Assembly (NCBI GenBank): GCA_948474755.1
Contig: CAOLHI010002154.1
Location: 124,001 to 188,000, forward strand
Direction: 5' to 3'
DNA from: Ctenosaura bakeri
Taxonomy: Eukaryota; Chordata; Lepidosauria; Squamata; Iguanidae
DNA length: 64,000 bases
In this document: positions 1-13,400 of the stretch, piece after piece
Layout: each line of letters begins with the position of its first letter
Numbering within the stretch: position 1 is the first letter of the stretch
Notes under the pieces: generated by a model
Told to the model about the DNA's origin: nothing
Seen by the model: only the letters and a program-made list of their open reading frames with translations
Database searches by the model: none
Position numbers and translations under genes: made by a program

Positions 1-59
1 GTTCTCCATGATCTCTGCAAATCACAGAAATGGGTGACTGGCTAGCTAGCTGACCAAAG

Positions 60-990
60 AGGAGAATTCCAAATCAGGCTAGACTCAATAAGAGAACACC
101 ACAATCCAAAGGCCCATGAATCCTTGCTCTCACATCCGATCAATAATCAGAAATGAAAGGTGATGGCTTCTCTGCTCTACAAAGTTCTGGTAGATGAAAG
201 CAGTAGAAGCTACTACTCGGGTAGAATGAGTCTTGAAGCCTTCAGGTAACGGTAAGCTAGCAATTTCATAAGAAAGGAAAACAGATTGTATCACCCATTT
301 CAAGAGTGCCTGAGAAGAGAAAAGACATTCGTTCTTGAGAACAACACAAGCTATGAAGAGCTACTGAGTATGATGAAAACAGTCATTAGGAGAAACAAAA
401 AGGCCAAAATCTACCTAACATCAAACAATTGCAGCTCTCTTTCCAACTGAGCTGAAGGAGTCTGCATAAAGATTGGTAATATAAGCTCTTGCTGCATATG
501 AAAACAGATCCCACTCTGGTAAGGATGAAACATCTGAGCAAATTATTATCCAACTTAATGAAAAAGCAGATATGGCAAGTCCACTTGAAGAGCTATAAGC
601 TCATCTGCGCTTCTAACAGATGTTATCAGGACTATAAAAACTGTCTTCAAAGACAATAAATGAAGAACAGCTGCTGCCAATGGCTTGAAAGGAACATTAA
701 TCAACCGGAAGAGTACCACTGAGAGGGACTATGTGGGAAAACTTAGTGGTAACAGTGGTTATAAAAAAAATGCTAGTCCTTTCAAAAGAGAGCTTAATTT
801 ATGGACTCTTATTCAGAGGTAGTAGTCTAGACAATATTGTTGCCAACAAGTGCACTTTAAGAGAAGAAAAACATAAATCCATGGATTTCAAGTGCAGTAC
901 AAACTCTAAAACACACATGAGAAACTTGAGTCTATTAGAAAGGCTAAAAGAACAACAACAAAAAACAACAAAAGCTGGGGGAGGCACGAA
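60..990 (-). mobile_element. Decayed DIRS-like retrotransposon, tyrosine recombinase region
   Basis: On the minus strand, broken frames read as a tyrosine recombinase. A core-binding start resembling LKVHLLATIL lies near 810-860. The catalytic-domain end reads ALLKWVIQSV then GFKTHSTRVVAS (217-228 codes HSTR), which is the HxxR box of tyrosine recombinases as seen in DIRS elements. A further recombinase-tail-like stretch lies near 80-170. Stop codons and frame shifts make it inactive. It sits in an intron of MPHOSPH9; the upper limit is uncertain. Confidence 0.6.
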
Positions 991-1359
991 GACTACTCAG
1001 CATCATATGACTTCCCAGCAGAAGGCTTCCTAATAAGTCTTCAATATGGTCGACAGCTACTGTGAGATGGCCTGACTCTCCAAGTTGCCAGACACAAGGT
1101 CTGGATGACGAATTTTGTCTTATACATGGGTGAGAAGATCCACCACCTGTGGCAGAAAGAGACAGCCACTACAAGATAGACGTAGGGTTCTGACACAGAG
1201 CAACAGAATATGGAGATTCACATCTGTGAGACGTTTCCCTGATCTCTCCTTCTGTGATTCACAGATGCCAGAAAGAAGAACCATCCCTCACTTTGCACTC
1301 AATGCCATTTGGAGAATCTTGAGCAGAGAATCTTGGTTGAGTATTCCATATCACCTTAC

Positions 1360-1497
1360 CGGCAATTAGTGTATGTTTCTTCAAGCCGATTATCTTTGGG
1401 GCTCTCTTGGGCTTCTAAAGGCTGCCCTGTAAAGATGGAATACTCTGATCCTGGAATCAGCCATTTCCTTCTGCTCACATCAGAGCCTGCTAATTTG
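1360..1497 (-). CDS. MPHOSPH9: MPHOSPH9 exon, conserved VSRRKWLIPG block
   Basis: Acceptor ..cctaccag, donor cg|gtaagg. Encodes DVSRRKWLIPGSEYSIFTGQ followed by a variable stretch. This is the last MPHOSPH9 exon inside the window; it ends in phase 2, so the gene continues left of base 1. Confidence 0.92.
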
Positions 1498-4400
1498 CTG
1501 GTAGGAAAGAAAGTATGAGGATTAATGAGCAATTCAGAGAGCATAATATTTTACTAGCCAAAATTAGTAAGAAATCAAGATACCAACACTGTTGATAGCT
1601 ATTGAAAACGGATTTCTTTAAGAAATTATTTTGTAAATACAAGGTAAAGAAAAACAGGAAATATATGTAGAAATGCCACCTTTATTTATTTTTTTAAATC
1701 CTCTACTACTGGTATGAGTGTTTGATTCCAGAAGGCAGTAAGTAATCTGGCAACAGTTTCAGTTGATTCTACAAAAAATGTGCTAGAACATTAACAAGTT
1801 GAAGCTATCAGAGTGTGTCCAGGTTATCTGCCACAAAAGATGTCCCCAATATCTGTCAATATTTTAATCTGTTATCCTATATATATTTAGTTCTAAAGAC
1901 AAGACTGTAGGCAAGGCAACCTATATTTGAGAGAAACATTTTCAAAGAATAAATAAAGCATCAGTTATAGCTAGCCAAGGAAGAGAAACATGGATAAATT
2001 TTTCATACATTTAAGATAAAACTCAATAAACTTCTGAAAATTTTATGATTTCCCTTCTGTCAGAAAAGTGCCTGCCCAGTATGTTTCTAATCCTTTCATT
2101 TCCCCCAAAGTTTTTGGACAATTGCATGTTGCTATTGAACTCTACAGTCCAATTCTATCAAGATAATTTATAAGTGCACTAGTCACTCAAATATTTATAC
2201 CCCATTCTACACCAGAAGATCTCAGGGTAGTGTACAAACAAAATCAATTTAAACAACCAAGACAAATGTACAAATAAAGAAGTTTTAATTCTAAGGGTAG
2301 TTTTAACAGCATTCCAGCAAACCTGGATAGTTTGTCATTGGATATCTTCACAGGACAGGTGGTCAGTATTTTCTGTACACCAACATCCAATAGTATCCAT
2401 AAGGAGGCCTCGCCCTACCCTACCAAAGCTGTTAATTACAATAACTCAATGAAAATGCTGTTGTACCCGGAAATGGATTTATCCCTTAATTGCCAAGATT
2501 TACTGCATCTCTACCTACAGAGATTATTCCACATCAAACCCACAAAACTGCTACATACTATCCCATTTTTACAACAACTATAGTTTCAGGAGACGGGAAT
2601 CTTTCATTTCCTTGTAAGGTCATATTTATTATCCACTCACTTAGCATAAGATGTTCTGAAGTGGCTGTCTGCAAGATGACGGAATTTAAGCAAGTTCTCA
2701 TGCTCCAACTGCTTGATTTGGGCTTCAAGTTTTGAGACTGTTCTAAAGCAGAAGGCAAAAACAACATTTTATAGGGTTAGTTAAGAACAAAGACATAAAA
2801 TAAGTTTTTATCCACCAACCCTACCGGTCTGTGTTAACAAAGCAGAACAAGCAGTGCAGAGAGGCTGAATTTGACTTAAGAGTGGCTGCTGCTGAAAGCA
2901 GTTGCCCTGGATCTGTTGCTATGGCAACATGCCCAAAGTCCAAAAACACTTGGAAAGACTTGCAAAAGGCAGTCTATACATAAACGTGGGGGAGCTACTG
3001 AGGAGAAGACTGCACAAGTCTCTTTCCTTCTTTTGAAGGAACAGAGTGGAATAGAGGCCTGGTGAATGGCTGCAAGCTCTGAGCCCCTCTGTTGCCAAGA
3101 ATGGAAGCTATGACTCTGCTTGCAAGTTAGGATCAGAAGGGGAACCCTCAGGCACCCTCGCAGAGTCAGGCTTTGAGGCTTGCATTTTTATCACCCTTGG
3201 TGAAGAAACGAAGGACGTGGGGGAATAGCTCAAGGCAGGCCAGTGTTTTCTTTTACATTAGTTCCTTGCCTCTCTGGGATGACCAATGGGACACAACCCA
3301 CGTTCTCAGATGCCTCTTGAGGATCTCCCAGAGAATGGTACGTTTACCTTTTCAGATCAGAAATCTGAGTGTGTGCATCCAGCAATTTGTTCTCTGTGAT
3401 ATTTAAAGTATCCTGTGGAAAAGACAAAAAATACACATTACTCTTACATATTGTATAAAGTTAATACCAATTTGGTATCACGGCTACTCTTGAAAGAGTG
3501 TACATACAAATTGCATTTGTCTATGGTCAATCCAATTTGACTTTAGTTTCCTCTGGAGAAAGCTGAGGGTATACACTGTGCTTCAACATCATTAGCTAAA
3601 AAATATCACCACATTTGGAATCTGTCAGCAATTCTGCACTCCAGACTAGCTGATAACCTTACATCTTTCTCTGTACGTGTCTTGCCAAGTGTGACTTGCT
3701 TACTCAAACAATGTGTCTCTCTTGGTAATTCTCAGCTTCTAGACTCCTTTGGCTGAGGCACACTTAGGTAGTTCCAGCTCTGTTATTTGAGATATCCTAT
3801 AATTTGAATGATATGGATAAATGTAGAAGAGGCTTCATGTATGGCGACTTCTATGCTCTACATTGGATTAGTGACCACTGACTAGCCATAACACCTAATC
3901 CTGTTAATTTGTCATGCAAACAAAAGGCTTATTTCTGAGTAGTATCAAAACTGTGTATTTTTCCTCACCTCACGTTTCTTTTAACACTTCACCTCTGTAG
4001 CACATCCCTCATGAGTATGAAGCCCCTCTTCAATGTTTGGATCTCTCCATTTATTATATACAATCCATTCCAATTAAAGACATTTCGGTAGATACAAAAG
4101 TTTATTCTCACCTTTACTCTTTCATGTTCTTTCCCAAGGGATTCATATTCTCCTAAAAGCTACAAAAGAAATCACACTACCATCAATTTTTGATATGCAA
4201 AAACCATTGAAGTAACAATCCAATTAGCTATCCAGTCCAATTATTTTCACATCAGAAAGTTATAATTTAAAAAATTAAAGATACTCAGTTGTCTTTACCA
4301 AAGTTTCTGGGCTAATGCCCTGCTTGCTATAATGAATAGGAATCATTCAAATAGGCAGTGCCATTACCTTTGTGGTAGGACATGAATTTTGTGGCAGGAC

Positions 4401-7400
4401 ATGAATACTGCAACATTTGATACAATTTTACAACATCACAAAGTTCAACAACTGCAGAAGTTGGCAGAGAACCTAAGAAACTTTACTCAAAACTCCTGTG
4501 AGATAAATCAACAAAATAGAATTTGAATGAACTGAGCTTTCTATGATGAATGTTAGCTCCCCCTCGCTGGTTAAGAAAAACACCAATCAAAGAGAAATCA
4601 AGGATTAGTTTAGAAAAACTACAAACACTGAATATGAGCTAAGAAGCAGGTCTATTTAGCTGCTGGAGACAAGGGGGGGGAGCAAGAGAGAGGGAGGGAT
4701 GGAGGGAGGGACAGAAAGAGAAAGAAGGCAGAGAGAAAGGCCTGTTTTCCCAAGTGCTGAAAACCAACACCTGCCCATCTGGAGTTAAATAGAAAAGAAT
4801 AACATTTCTTTTCTACAACGCATCTCGAAGTCCACAGGTTGTTACAGGGGGTGGAGGAGCCCTACTACAAAAGTAATTTTGTTTTAGCAGAGAGAGCTGT
4901 AATACCAATAAAGGGGTATTTCACAATGGAGTGGTGTAACTATCAATGCTGGGAAAAGATTCCTGTTACCAAATATAGTTTGTACAGACCACTTCAACTA
5001 AGTCATCACTTTAGTCTTGAAGTACCTGAAAAAAGGATGCTCTGAAGGAGTCAGCATCACAAATTGAGCAACCAGTTGAACTTATTCCAAGTTTCTACAA
5101 TTTCATCTAACCCAAATAAACACTATTCTACATTTTCCTACTTACATTTTGAAACATCTTGTTCTCTTCCTTTAACCTGGCATCTTTATTATCTGATAGC
5201 TTGTAGGCCTTTTCAAATGCTTCCTCTAGATCTTTAAGCCTCCTCTTCAGACGGCTGATGGTATTATCTTTCTCTTTGCTGCTTGTTCGCATTTCTTCAA
5301 TGCGTTCTTGCAAGGCCTTCGCCGTGTTGCTGACAGTACTAAAGCGTTCCCTCCAATCTGTCTGAAATACAGACAGGGCAAGGGTCACAGCAGATGTGTC
5401 TTTAATGGATGTCTACTTGGAAGATATCAGCAGAAACCACTGTTACATTTTGAAGTACCAGATTCAAAACAACCCAGTGGCCAAAATAAATTTCCATTTT
5501 TAGTTTTGACAAAAGCACCTGTATAACAGGTTATGGACAAACGCTACAAGTTTTCTCATTCAAGTGTGGCCACAGCACTTACAGAGGACTTTCAAAGAGC
5601 TCCATGGAGCCCCTTCCTCGTTCTTCCCACAGGTGGGCAGCCCACCAGGACAGTGGAAAGAATGTGAATCTGTGTGCATACCTCACATAAGTCTCCACAC
5701 TCTGTACCAGCTCTTCCCCCCACTGATCCACATAGCTTCTCCCTCTGATATCCTGCCATTTAGATTGTCTGTTGTGGTTGCTCCTCATAAAAACACCAGC
5801 ACACTTTTAGGTGCTTTGTAAATAAAGACACTGCCACCTAAAATCCAAATCATCTCTTTTTATAGTGATGAGATTCTTTTTTTCCTGGACTCATTACACT
5901 GTACCACTCACACTGCAAGGCAAGAGCTTTCCTTATTAAGCGCAAGATATGGGGGTGGGGGTAAGGGATCTACATGGATAAGAAACTGAGCATTGTAAGT
6001 GCTGATTTGTGCCTTATCAGGATCCAGGCTGTGGCATAAACAAACAGTTCAAGAAATTAAGAGATCAGGCATGGCATACCACTTGATACTTTTTTTGTTT
6101 AGTATAAAAGAACTCAGTCATAACATACACTTACCACTTCCATTTCCAGAGTGTTATTTTTACTTTCAAGGGCTCGCATGTGATTGTTAGATTCATTCAA
6201 CGCTGCCTCTAGCTGGCCACATCTACATTTTTAAAAAATAACATTTTACAAAGCATTAAATTGGGGTGGGGGGAAGTAGACTGTTTTCTTAGGGTGGCCT
6301 GTGGACTGCCAGACAATGGCTGAAATTGCCCTGGAAGCCCATTTGAACCCAGATGTTGCAAGTGTAATTTTCAAAGCTCCAGAGAATTCTTGTTCTCCAA
6401 AGTAGTAAGATAACATGTATGTGCAACTGTAACACAACCATGGAAGTTCTTCCCCACATCCAGCCCAAAGAAAAACCAATAAGCTAGATGAAAATGCATG
6501 CTAGAGCAACTCTTTATCTGAAAACCAGCAGTGTCTCTCTCATTCTCTCTCTAATTAACTGACACCTCAAGATTTACACAGTAATGCTGTACATTCATCA
6601 GTACGTGCCACACATATTGAAAAGTGAAGCAGAAAGAAAAATATGCATATTTTCCCAAACTCAGCTATTACCTGTCAACAAGATTTTGATTGATTTTCTT
6701 CAAGTCTTCAGAAGGTGGTTTATGGCTTATTTCCAGCTGCTGCTTTAAGCTTTGAATTTCCGCATCATAATAAGCTCGTAGATCAGCAATATGCCGGGCA
6801 TGTTTTTCTCTCAAATTCTGCCTAATCCTGTATTTTTTTACATGAAAAAAGGTGTCATAATACTATAGCACCTTAGCAGACAGAAACATTTTCAAAGCAG
6901 AAAATTACCACACTGACTTATGCAGATCATCGTTGAGAGCTATTGAAACTTGCCTGTAACAGGCAGCCTGCCCCCGTACTTGGCCATTTTTCTGGATGCC
7001 CAAATAGCCCCAGCAATACAACGTAATATAATACACTGAGAAGAGGAAAAGGTGCCACTAAGAGTCAAGCTACCACAGGCTGCCTGTAGCCTCTAAGGCT
7101 ATAGGCTCTATGCCCCCCCCCTGAAAAAAATGCTTGACAAAATATGTCTGCTCCTGGGAAGTCTTCAGGAACTATGATTTTGGATTAAAAGAAGTCCCCA
7201 CACACCCCCCCAAAAAAAACCAAACCGACCAGAAGTAGACTTTTGGCCATGACTGCCTTACCTGGAGAGCATCACAGGATCTTCTGCACATGTTACTGAG
7301 ACACTAAATTCTGGCAAACTGTTGTCAGATGGAATCTGGGACTGTGCCACTGAAGATGGAGTTAGTGTTAAGTTGTCTTCATCCTCCATGTTTACTACTG

Positions 7401-10400
7401 CATTGCTGGTTTCATTCTGGAAGATGCAACTATTCCAGGCATCAGTGCCTAAAGCTACTGTACTGGAAGTGTATTTTGGAGACCCGGCAGACGGAGGTGA
7501 CATTACCGTGCTCATGTGGGAAAATGAATCGGTGTCTGAAGACATGAAAAATGCAGGTTCTGCCATGGAGTCTGGAGAAAAAGAGACCCTCTCTGCGATC
7601 CCATAGCAGCTGTGCGAAGACAGTTCTGGATTCTGCTGGCCTGGTTTCATATGCAGTGTTGGATCAAGGGTCAGGATCTGTAAAACAAATGCAAGTGACT
7701 AGAACAGAAAATCAGAGTCCAGCTACCTAGGAAAGAATCTTTTGTCTTACAATAGTGACAGACAATGTGGAAATGATAAGGTGTTAAGTAATAGCTGGCA
7801 TCTGGTGACTGGGCCAGGGCGTGAAAAGAGCTATGATACAGTGCAGCTCTAAAGTAGAATGGATTATTTAGTGCACAAGGCTCCTCATCTGAAGCCTTGA
7901 AGCCCAAACCAATGGGAAAATTAGAGGAGACTCAGGGTGCTGTAGCTTTATGGCCCAAACCAGAGTTATCCCAAAGAGCAGAGAGGCTTTAGATTTCACA
8001 GATTTTGGTGGACCAGAGGTGTTAGCTCTAGCCTTGCAGAGGTTTCTCAGAAACAGAGCAAGCTTTGAGTTTGGCAAAACATGAGCTCAGCAGGGCTCTA
8101 CCCATTTCTTAGATTAGTGAATTATACTTAATTTCTGGGTTTCTATTTAAATGAGGAACCACTAGTTTTCTGTCAAATAAGTCACTTTTGGTAGCCATGC
8201 CAACAAATCATTGAGATATGTAACAAACATTGATTGTCCTGTGCTCCTAATTTTATCAGAGAACAATCCAACACCATGACAAATTTCATGGTGTAAAATA
8301 TGTCCCGTCCCTCACAAGGACCCACCCTTCAGGATTGTGTCATAAAAGAACCTAGCTGTGTTTTGGAGTGTGGGACATGAAGGTCAGTCTCTAATAGGAA
8401 GAAACAGTGAAGGCTTCCAGCATAACACACAGAACTAACACGTAAACCATTACCTCAGGGGGATGAGTTGATTGCAGCGGGGAAAAGTCCCAATCTACAA
8501 ACTGTTTGCTTTCCCTTTGTTTCTTATGATAAATATCCTTTAAGAATGATGGCTTCATTTCATCACCAGAAGACTAAAAACAAAGGCAATTGAGATTACT
8601 GTTGTTATAAGCAAAACATCTATTATACTGAATACAAAGATGCCAAAGTAAACTCATATTCTTTGCAGAGGAAAAAAGTGTACACTATAGTGTTAATCTA
8701 AATCTCCATATGAAGTCTAAAAGGTATGTGTAAGGGGGTGGGGGAGTTCCCTGTTCATTCCAACAGCAAGACAGGTCTAACTATACAGTGAATCCAACCC
8801 CTTGTTTCTCTTTGCGAACAGCTGATTGGCTGGATTTCTTCTAAAAGGGTGATCTGCACGAAGTCCAGCACATTGACTCTGGGTGGGCAGACCTAACGCA
8901 CAGCCTCTTCTTTCACACACAGCGTCTCATCTCCTCATAAATTTATTTCACTGTGGCTCTGATATGGATCCTCACATAATGTACATTGAATAAAATGTTG
9001 TACATTATATGGTGTGGTATGGTATGACTGTGTATTATGGTGTATTTAATATATTTAATGTCTTTGTCCCTGATTGTATATGTCATTGTTCCATTTGACA
9101 ATTCCGTCTTCAGGCTTATAATCCAAAGACACAAAACACAAGGAAAAGAGGATGGCAGTGAGGGAGGGGCAAACAATGGCTGCATCAATGCAAACAGAGA
9201 CAAAAGTTACCTGCTCTGAGGACACCTTTGTCGGCGACATACTAAATTCATTCCTGAGGTTTTCAGGCAAACCGTGGTACATCTCCTTCTCATCTAGTTT
9301 CCAGTATGTCAGTCCTAAGGAGTAAAAGTATTTCTAAGTTGATTTCTGTATAGAAAAGAGCTACAAAGCCTAAGGATTTTCTCCCTGTCCCACATTATGT
9401 GTGCATATTTAGAACCTTATGAAATACTCTTGCTTGAAATGTTATGCTTCAGAGCTTCAGCAGTAACAAGGTTTGACATGAAATAATGCCAAAATAATGC
9501 AGAAAAGATACTGACATTGCAGAGAACTCTGGAGAAACTAGCATCCAGAAAGTAATCAGAATACTTCTGCTTAGCAATATTTCAGCATGATGTCCATCTA
9601 AATCTCTATTTCTTGTACTCCAGCTGTAAACAGTTACAGCAGTACAGTGAAAGCCTTTTCATACTTTGCTTCCTGGGCTTTTATAAGCAGGTATGAAAAT
9701 TCAGAACTACTTGGGGTGAGAAGTCAGATTCTAAACCTTCATTTCAATACTCTGAACTCATTTTGAAAGGCTACAACATTAAGTGTCATCCAGAGAACAA
9801 TCATTACAAACTTGTGAATGTTAGCTTGGAAGGGTTGACAGATAGAGTTGACAGGAAAGGCCATTAATTGATTTCTAGCAGCCAGGAGGGAAAGCCTCCA
9901 GAATATTCCACTTACAGGAAATACTCAATTTTTTTAAAAGTCAGCAGCAGCAGAGGGAGGCAAAATGTACCTCTTTCAAAATGGTATCAAGCTGCAATTG
10001 GGGGCATTCATGTCTTGTCCTGAAAGGCAAGACTTGTTGCAAATACACTGCTCTTCCCCAGTAAATCTCACGTTGGGAAGTAGGTGCAAAAAGGATGCAT
10101 TCATTTGCCCCATGTGAAACAGAGAGCAAGAAAGCTGAGCCTGGGCTTTGTATCTATCTGTCACTAGAAATAACAGATAGATACAAAGTCCTGACAAACC
10201 GGTTCATTTAGAGGAGGTGTCAGAATCATCTGGCCCTCCAGATGTTGCTGAATTGCAACTCCCAGCAGCCACAGTCAACTTAGGCAAGGGTAAGAAATGA
10301 GTCTCAGTTTAGCTACATCCACCAGGCTGCACAGTTCCCATCCCTGAGCTATGAGGAGGCCAAAAGAACTCAAAATAATTCATTTCCAGATAAACAGGCA

Positions 10401-13400
10401 TAAAACTGTTAAGATAATGAGGTTGATGGCTTAAGGTTTTAAGTATTACCTGAGATGCAAACTCCTAATTCAGTTACCAAAAATTTGAAGATTCATAACG
10501 TGTTGTACAGAAATTAAACAGATTAAAGTTCAGTCCTATGCAGGCTACTCAAAAGCAGTAGGTTCTACTCAATATAATAAAGTTTATTTTCAAGTAAGCA
10601 AGCATAGGATGCTTTTGTTATGAGACTAGGTCTGGCTGAACTCAATGGGACTTACAGCACAATCCTACACATGTCTACTTAGAAGTAAGTCCCACCAATT
10701 TCAGTGAGACTTACTCCTTGGTAAGTGGGTACAGAACTGTAGGTATATTTGCCCTTTTCTGGATTGTGCCTTAACCTTTCACACTGCAAGCGACTACAAT
10801 GCATTGTCTAAAAAGGAAATGAAGCACACACAACAATAATCATGCCAAAATTTTACACAGGCTGCAATCTGGCAATATCAACAGTAAATAACAATAAAAA
10901 GTAAAATATTAGCAGTTGACTATACCTGAAGTATCAGACACTAAAGAATTTTGGCTTCCTTCTGGTTGACTGAGGTAAAAAGTATAACACGGTGGAACAT
11001 CAGCAGTGTGATTAGTCTATAATTCCACAAAAGGGAGGAGGAACCAAAGATTTGCAGACCAGTAAATAAATTAAAACATTGTTAAGTTTTCTATCATGCA
11101 AAACAGCAGTACTAAAACTGTCACTAGCTATAGCTAGCAATGCAAAGTTATCAAGTTCCATTAACAGCACAATCCCATATATGGCTGTCCAAAAACAAAG
11201 TCCCATTGAGTGCCATGGTACTAATTCCCCATTAACAGCCCTTTCATACTGTACCACTATAGTGTTACGATTCCACTGTAATTGCCATGATCACACCCTA
11301 TGGAATCCCTGGGTTTGCAGTTGAGGGAGGAGAATTTAGAATGCTTAGCCAGAGAGCTTTAGTACCCACCCAAACTACAAACCCCATGATTCCACAGGAT
11401 GTTGCCCTGGCAGTTAAAGCAGAATCATAGTGCTATAGTTGGATAGAGTGAAAGGGCTATAAGTGTGTATATGGTAACAACTTAAGGCTGCATTGTGTAA
11501 GTCATATACAAGTATTTGTATAGTCCCTAACCAGGCACAGAACTGATACTCTGGGCAGAATCTACAGAACCATGCAAATAATTCCACACATCCAAGGAGC
11601 TTTAAAAGCTTGCAAATCTTGAATAGCAGCACCCCAGCCCATCTGGCCATCCATTTTTGACAGTAAAGGAGATTTCAAAACCTATCTGTAATAAAAAGAG
11701 GTGAGGAATGGACTCTCTCTGCTGTTCAAAAGGAGCACATGCTTCCTCCAACAGCTCAAGAAAGGATCTTTGGATCTCAGAAAGACATGCAGCACAGTCT
11801 GGGTATCTTTACTCAGATATAATTTCCACTGGGTTCAGTGGGGTTCACTCCTTAGTAAATGTGTGTGGAACTGCAGCCTAAATTAAGCAGTCTGCTGAAT
11901 AAGAACAATTAACAAATTTTATTTGCAAAAGGGGTAGATGAGGAATGGTATTTCATTTACATTGTTGTCGAGTGTTAACATCTGCACTTGCTCTTTTCCT
12001 TGCACAGGATGCATATCCCCTTCTTCCATATTTGTTCTTTTCAGCTGGTTTTGTTTCATCTTTTGAGCCCATGACGTTAATGGTTTACTGCAGGAGGGGG
12101 GGGGGACAGAGAAAATAATGTCACCGCATCATTGCAAACTATATTTATTTACTGATCTGCTTCTTGTTATGCTCTCATAGGCATTACCTAGATAGAAATG
12201 TCTTTGCCAGTGTACATTGTTAGAGGGTCAAGAGAGGAAATCTGGACACCAAATAGATTTTCCACCTTGAGGCTTTTGGCAAAAGAGATTGTCAAGAAAG
12301 CAACTGCTCCTGTGAGCCCAAAATAGGATATCCCCTGATTTATTTAATATAAGATCTGTACTGAAATGTAAAGAAGATGCTAACCACTATTCCTCCCTCA
12401 AACCTTACAGGTTGTTCTTATACTGGAGGAAATTTTAAAAAATTATCCCACACATTTACATTTTGAAAATTGTTTAAAAGTAAAACACATTGTTTCCAAA
12501 ATTGTTTTCCAGCTTCTCTCTTTATCCCCTAAAGTGTATGTGGGGGGTGAGGGACCCAATCTGAATTCCTCAATTAGCAATCTTCTGGGCCGCTTATCTA
12601 TGAAACTACAGAAAAGGGAATAGAGTAATAACACTATTACTGATCTCAGTTTTTTCTCTTTAGAAAAAAATGAACAATGGCATATTCTAGTCACTGCAGC
12701 AGTGGCGATAATATGCAGGTAAAAGTACAGTGAATTCCATCTACCAAAAATCAGTCAGATCAGATAGATACAATATAATAAACTACCTGGCTAACACATT
12801 TCAATTCATTCACAGTATCTCTTTCCAAAAATTCCCTTACTACCATGAGCCAAAGAAGCTGAAGACGCTTTGCTTGCTATTTTACAACAAGAGCAGAGTT
12901 TCAGTGGTTTATCTTCATGCTTATAGGTACATTTATCTTACATTAGTGTTACTAAAAGTGGTGGTCTGAGGACTGGTGCTGATCTGTTAGCTGTTGGCTG
13001 CCAATCCATGGCAAGTTTCCAGGAAAGAAAGAAATGGCTGTACCTAATGGCCACAAATAGGCCACAACAGCATACTGGGGGCGGGGGGGAAATCTGCTAA
13101 ACCACCAAACCAGAGAGCTTATGAAGCACTGCCTTGCATCTTTAATTCCCTAGCCCAAGACCAAACGGAATAAATTATCAATTCCTTTCAGCCTCAGGAT
13201 GACTTATAAGCTTAACAGAATGAAACTCTCTGGACAGTGCTGAACAGAAGCAGTCCAATGTATACTAACTATATGGAGGGACACAACTCACTGGGGAGGA
13301 GGCACAGCTTATTGTGCTCTCTATATAGAAGATGCCATGTTTAATAACTGGCATCTCCAGGAAGGACTGGAGAGAAATCTGTTTGAAATCCTGGAAAGAA

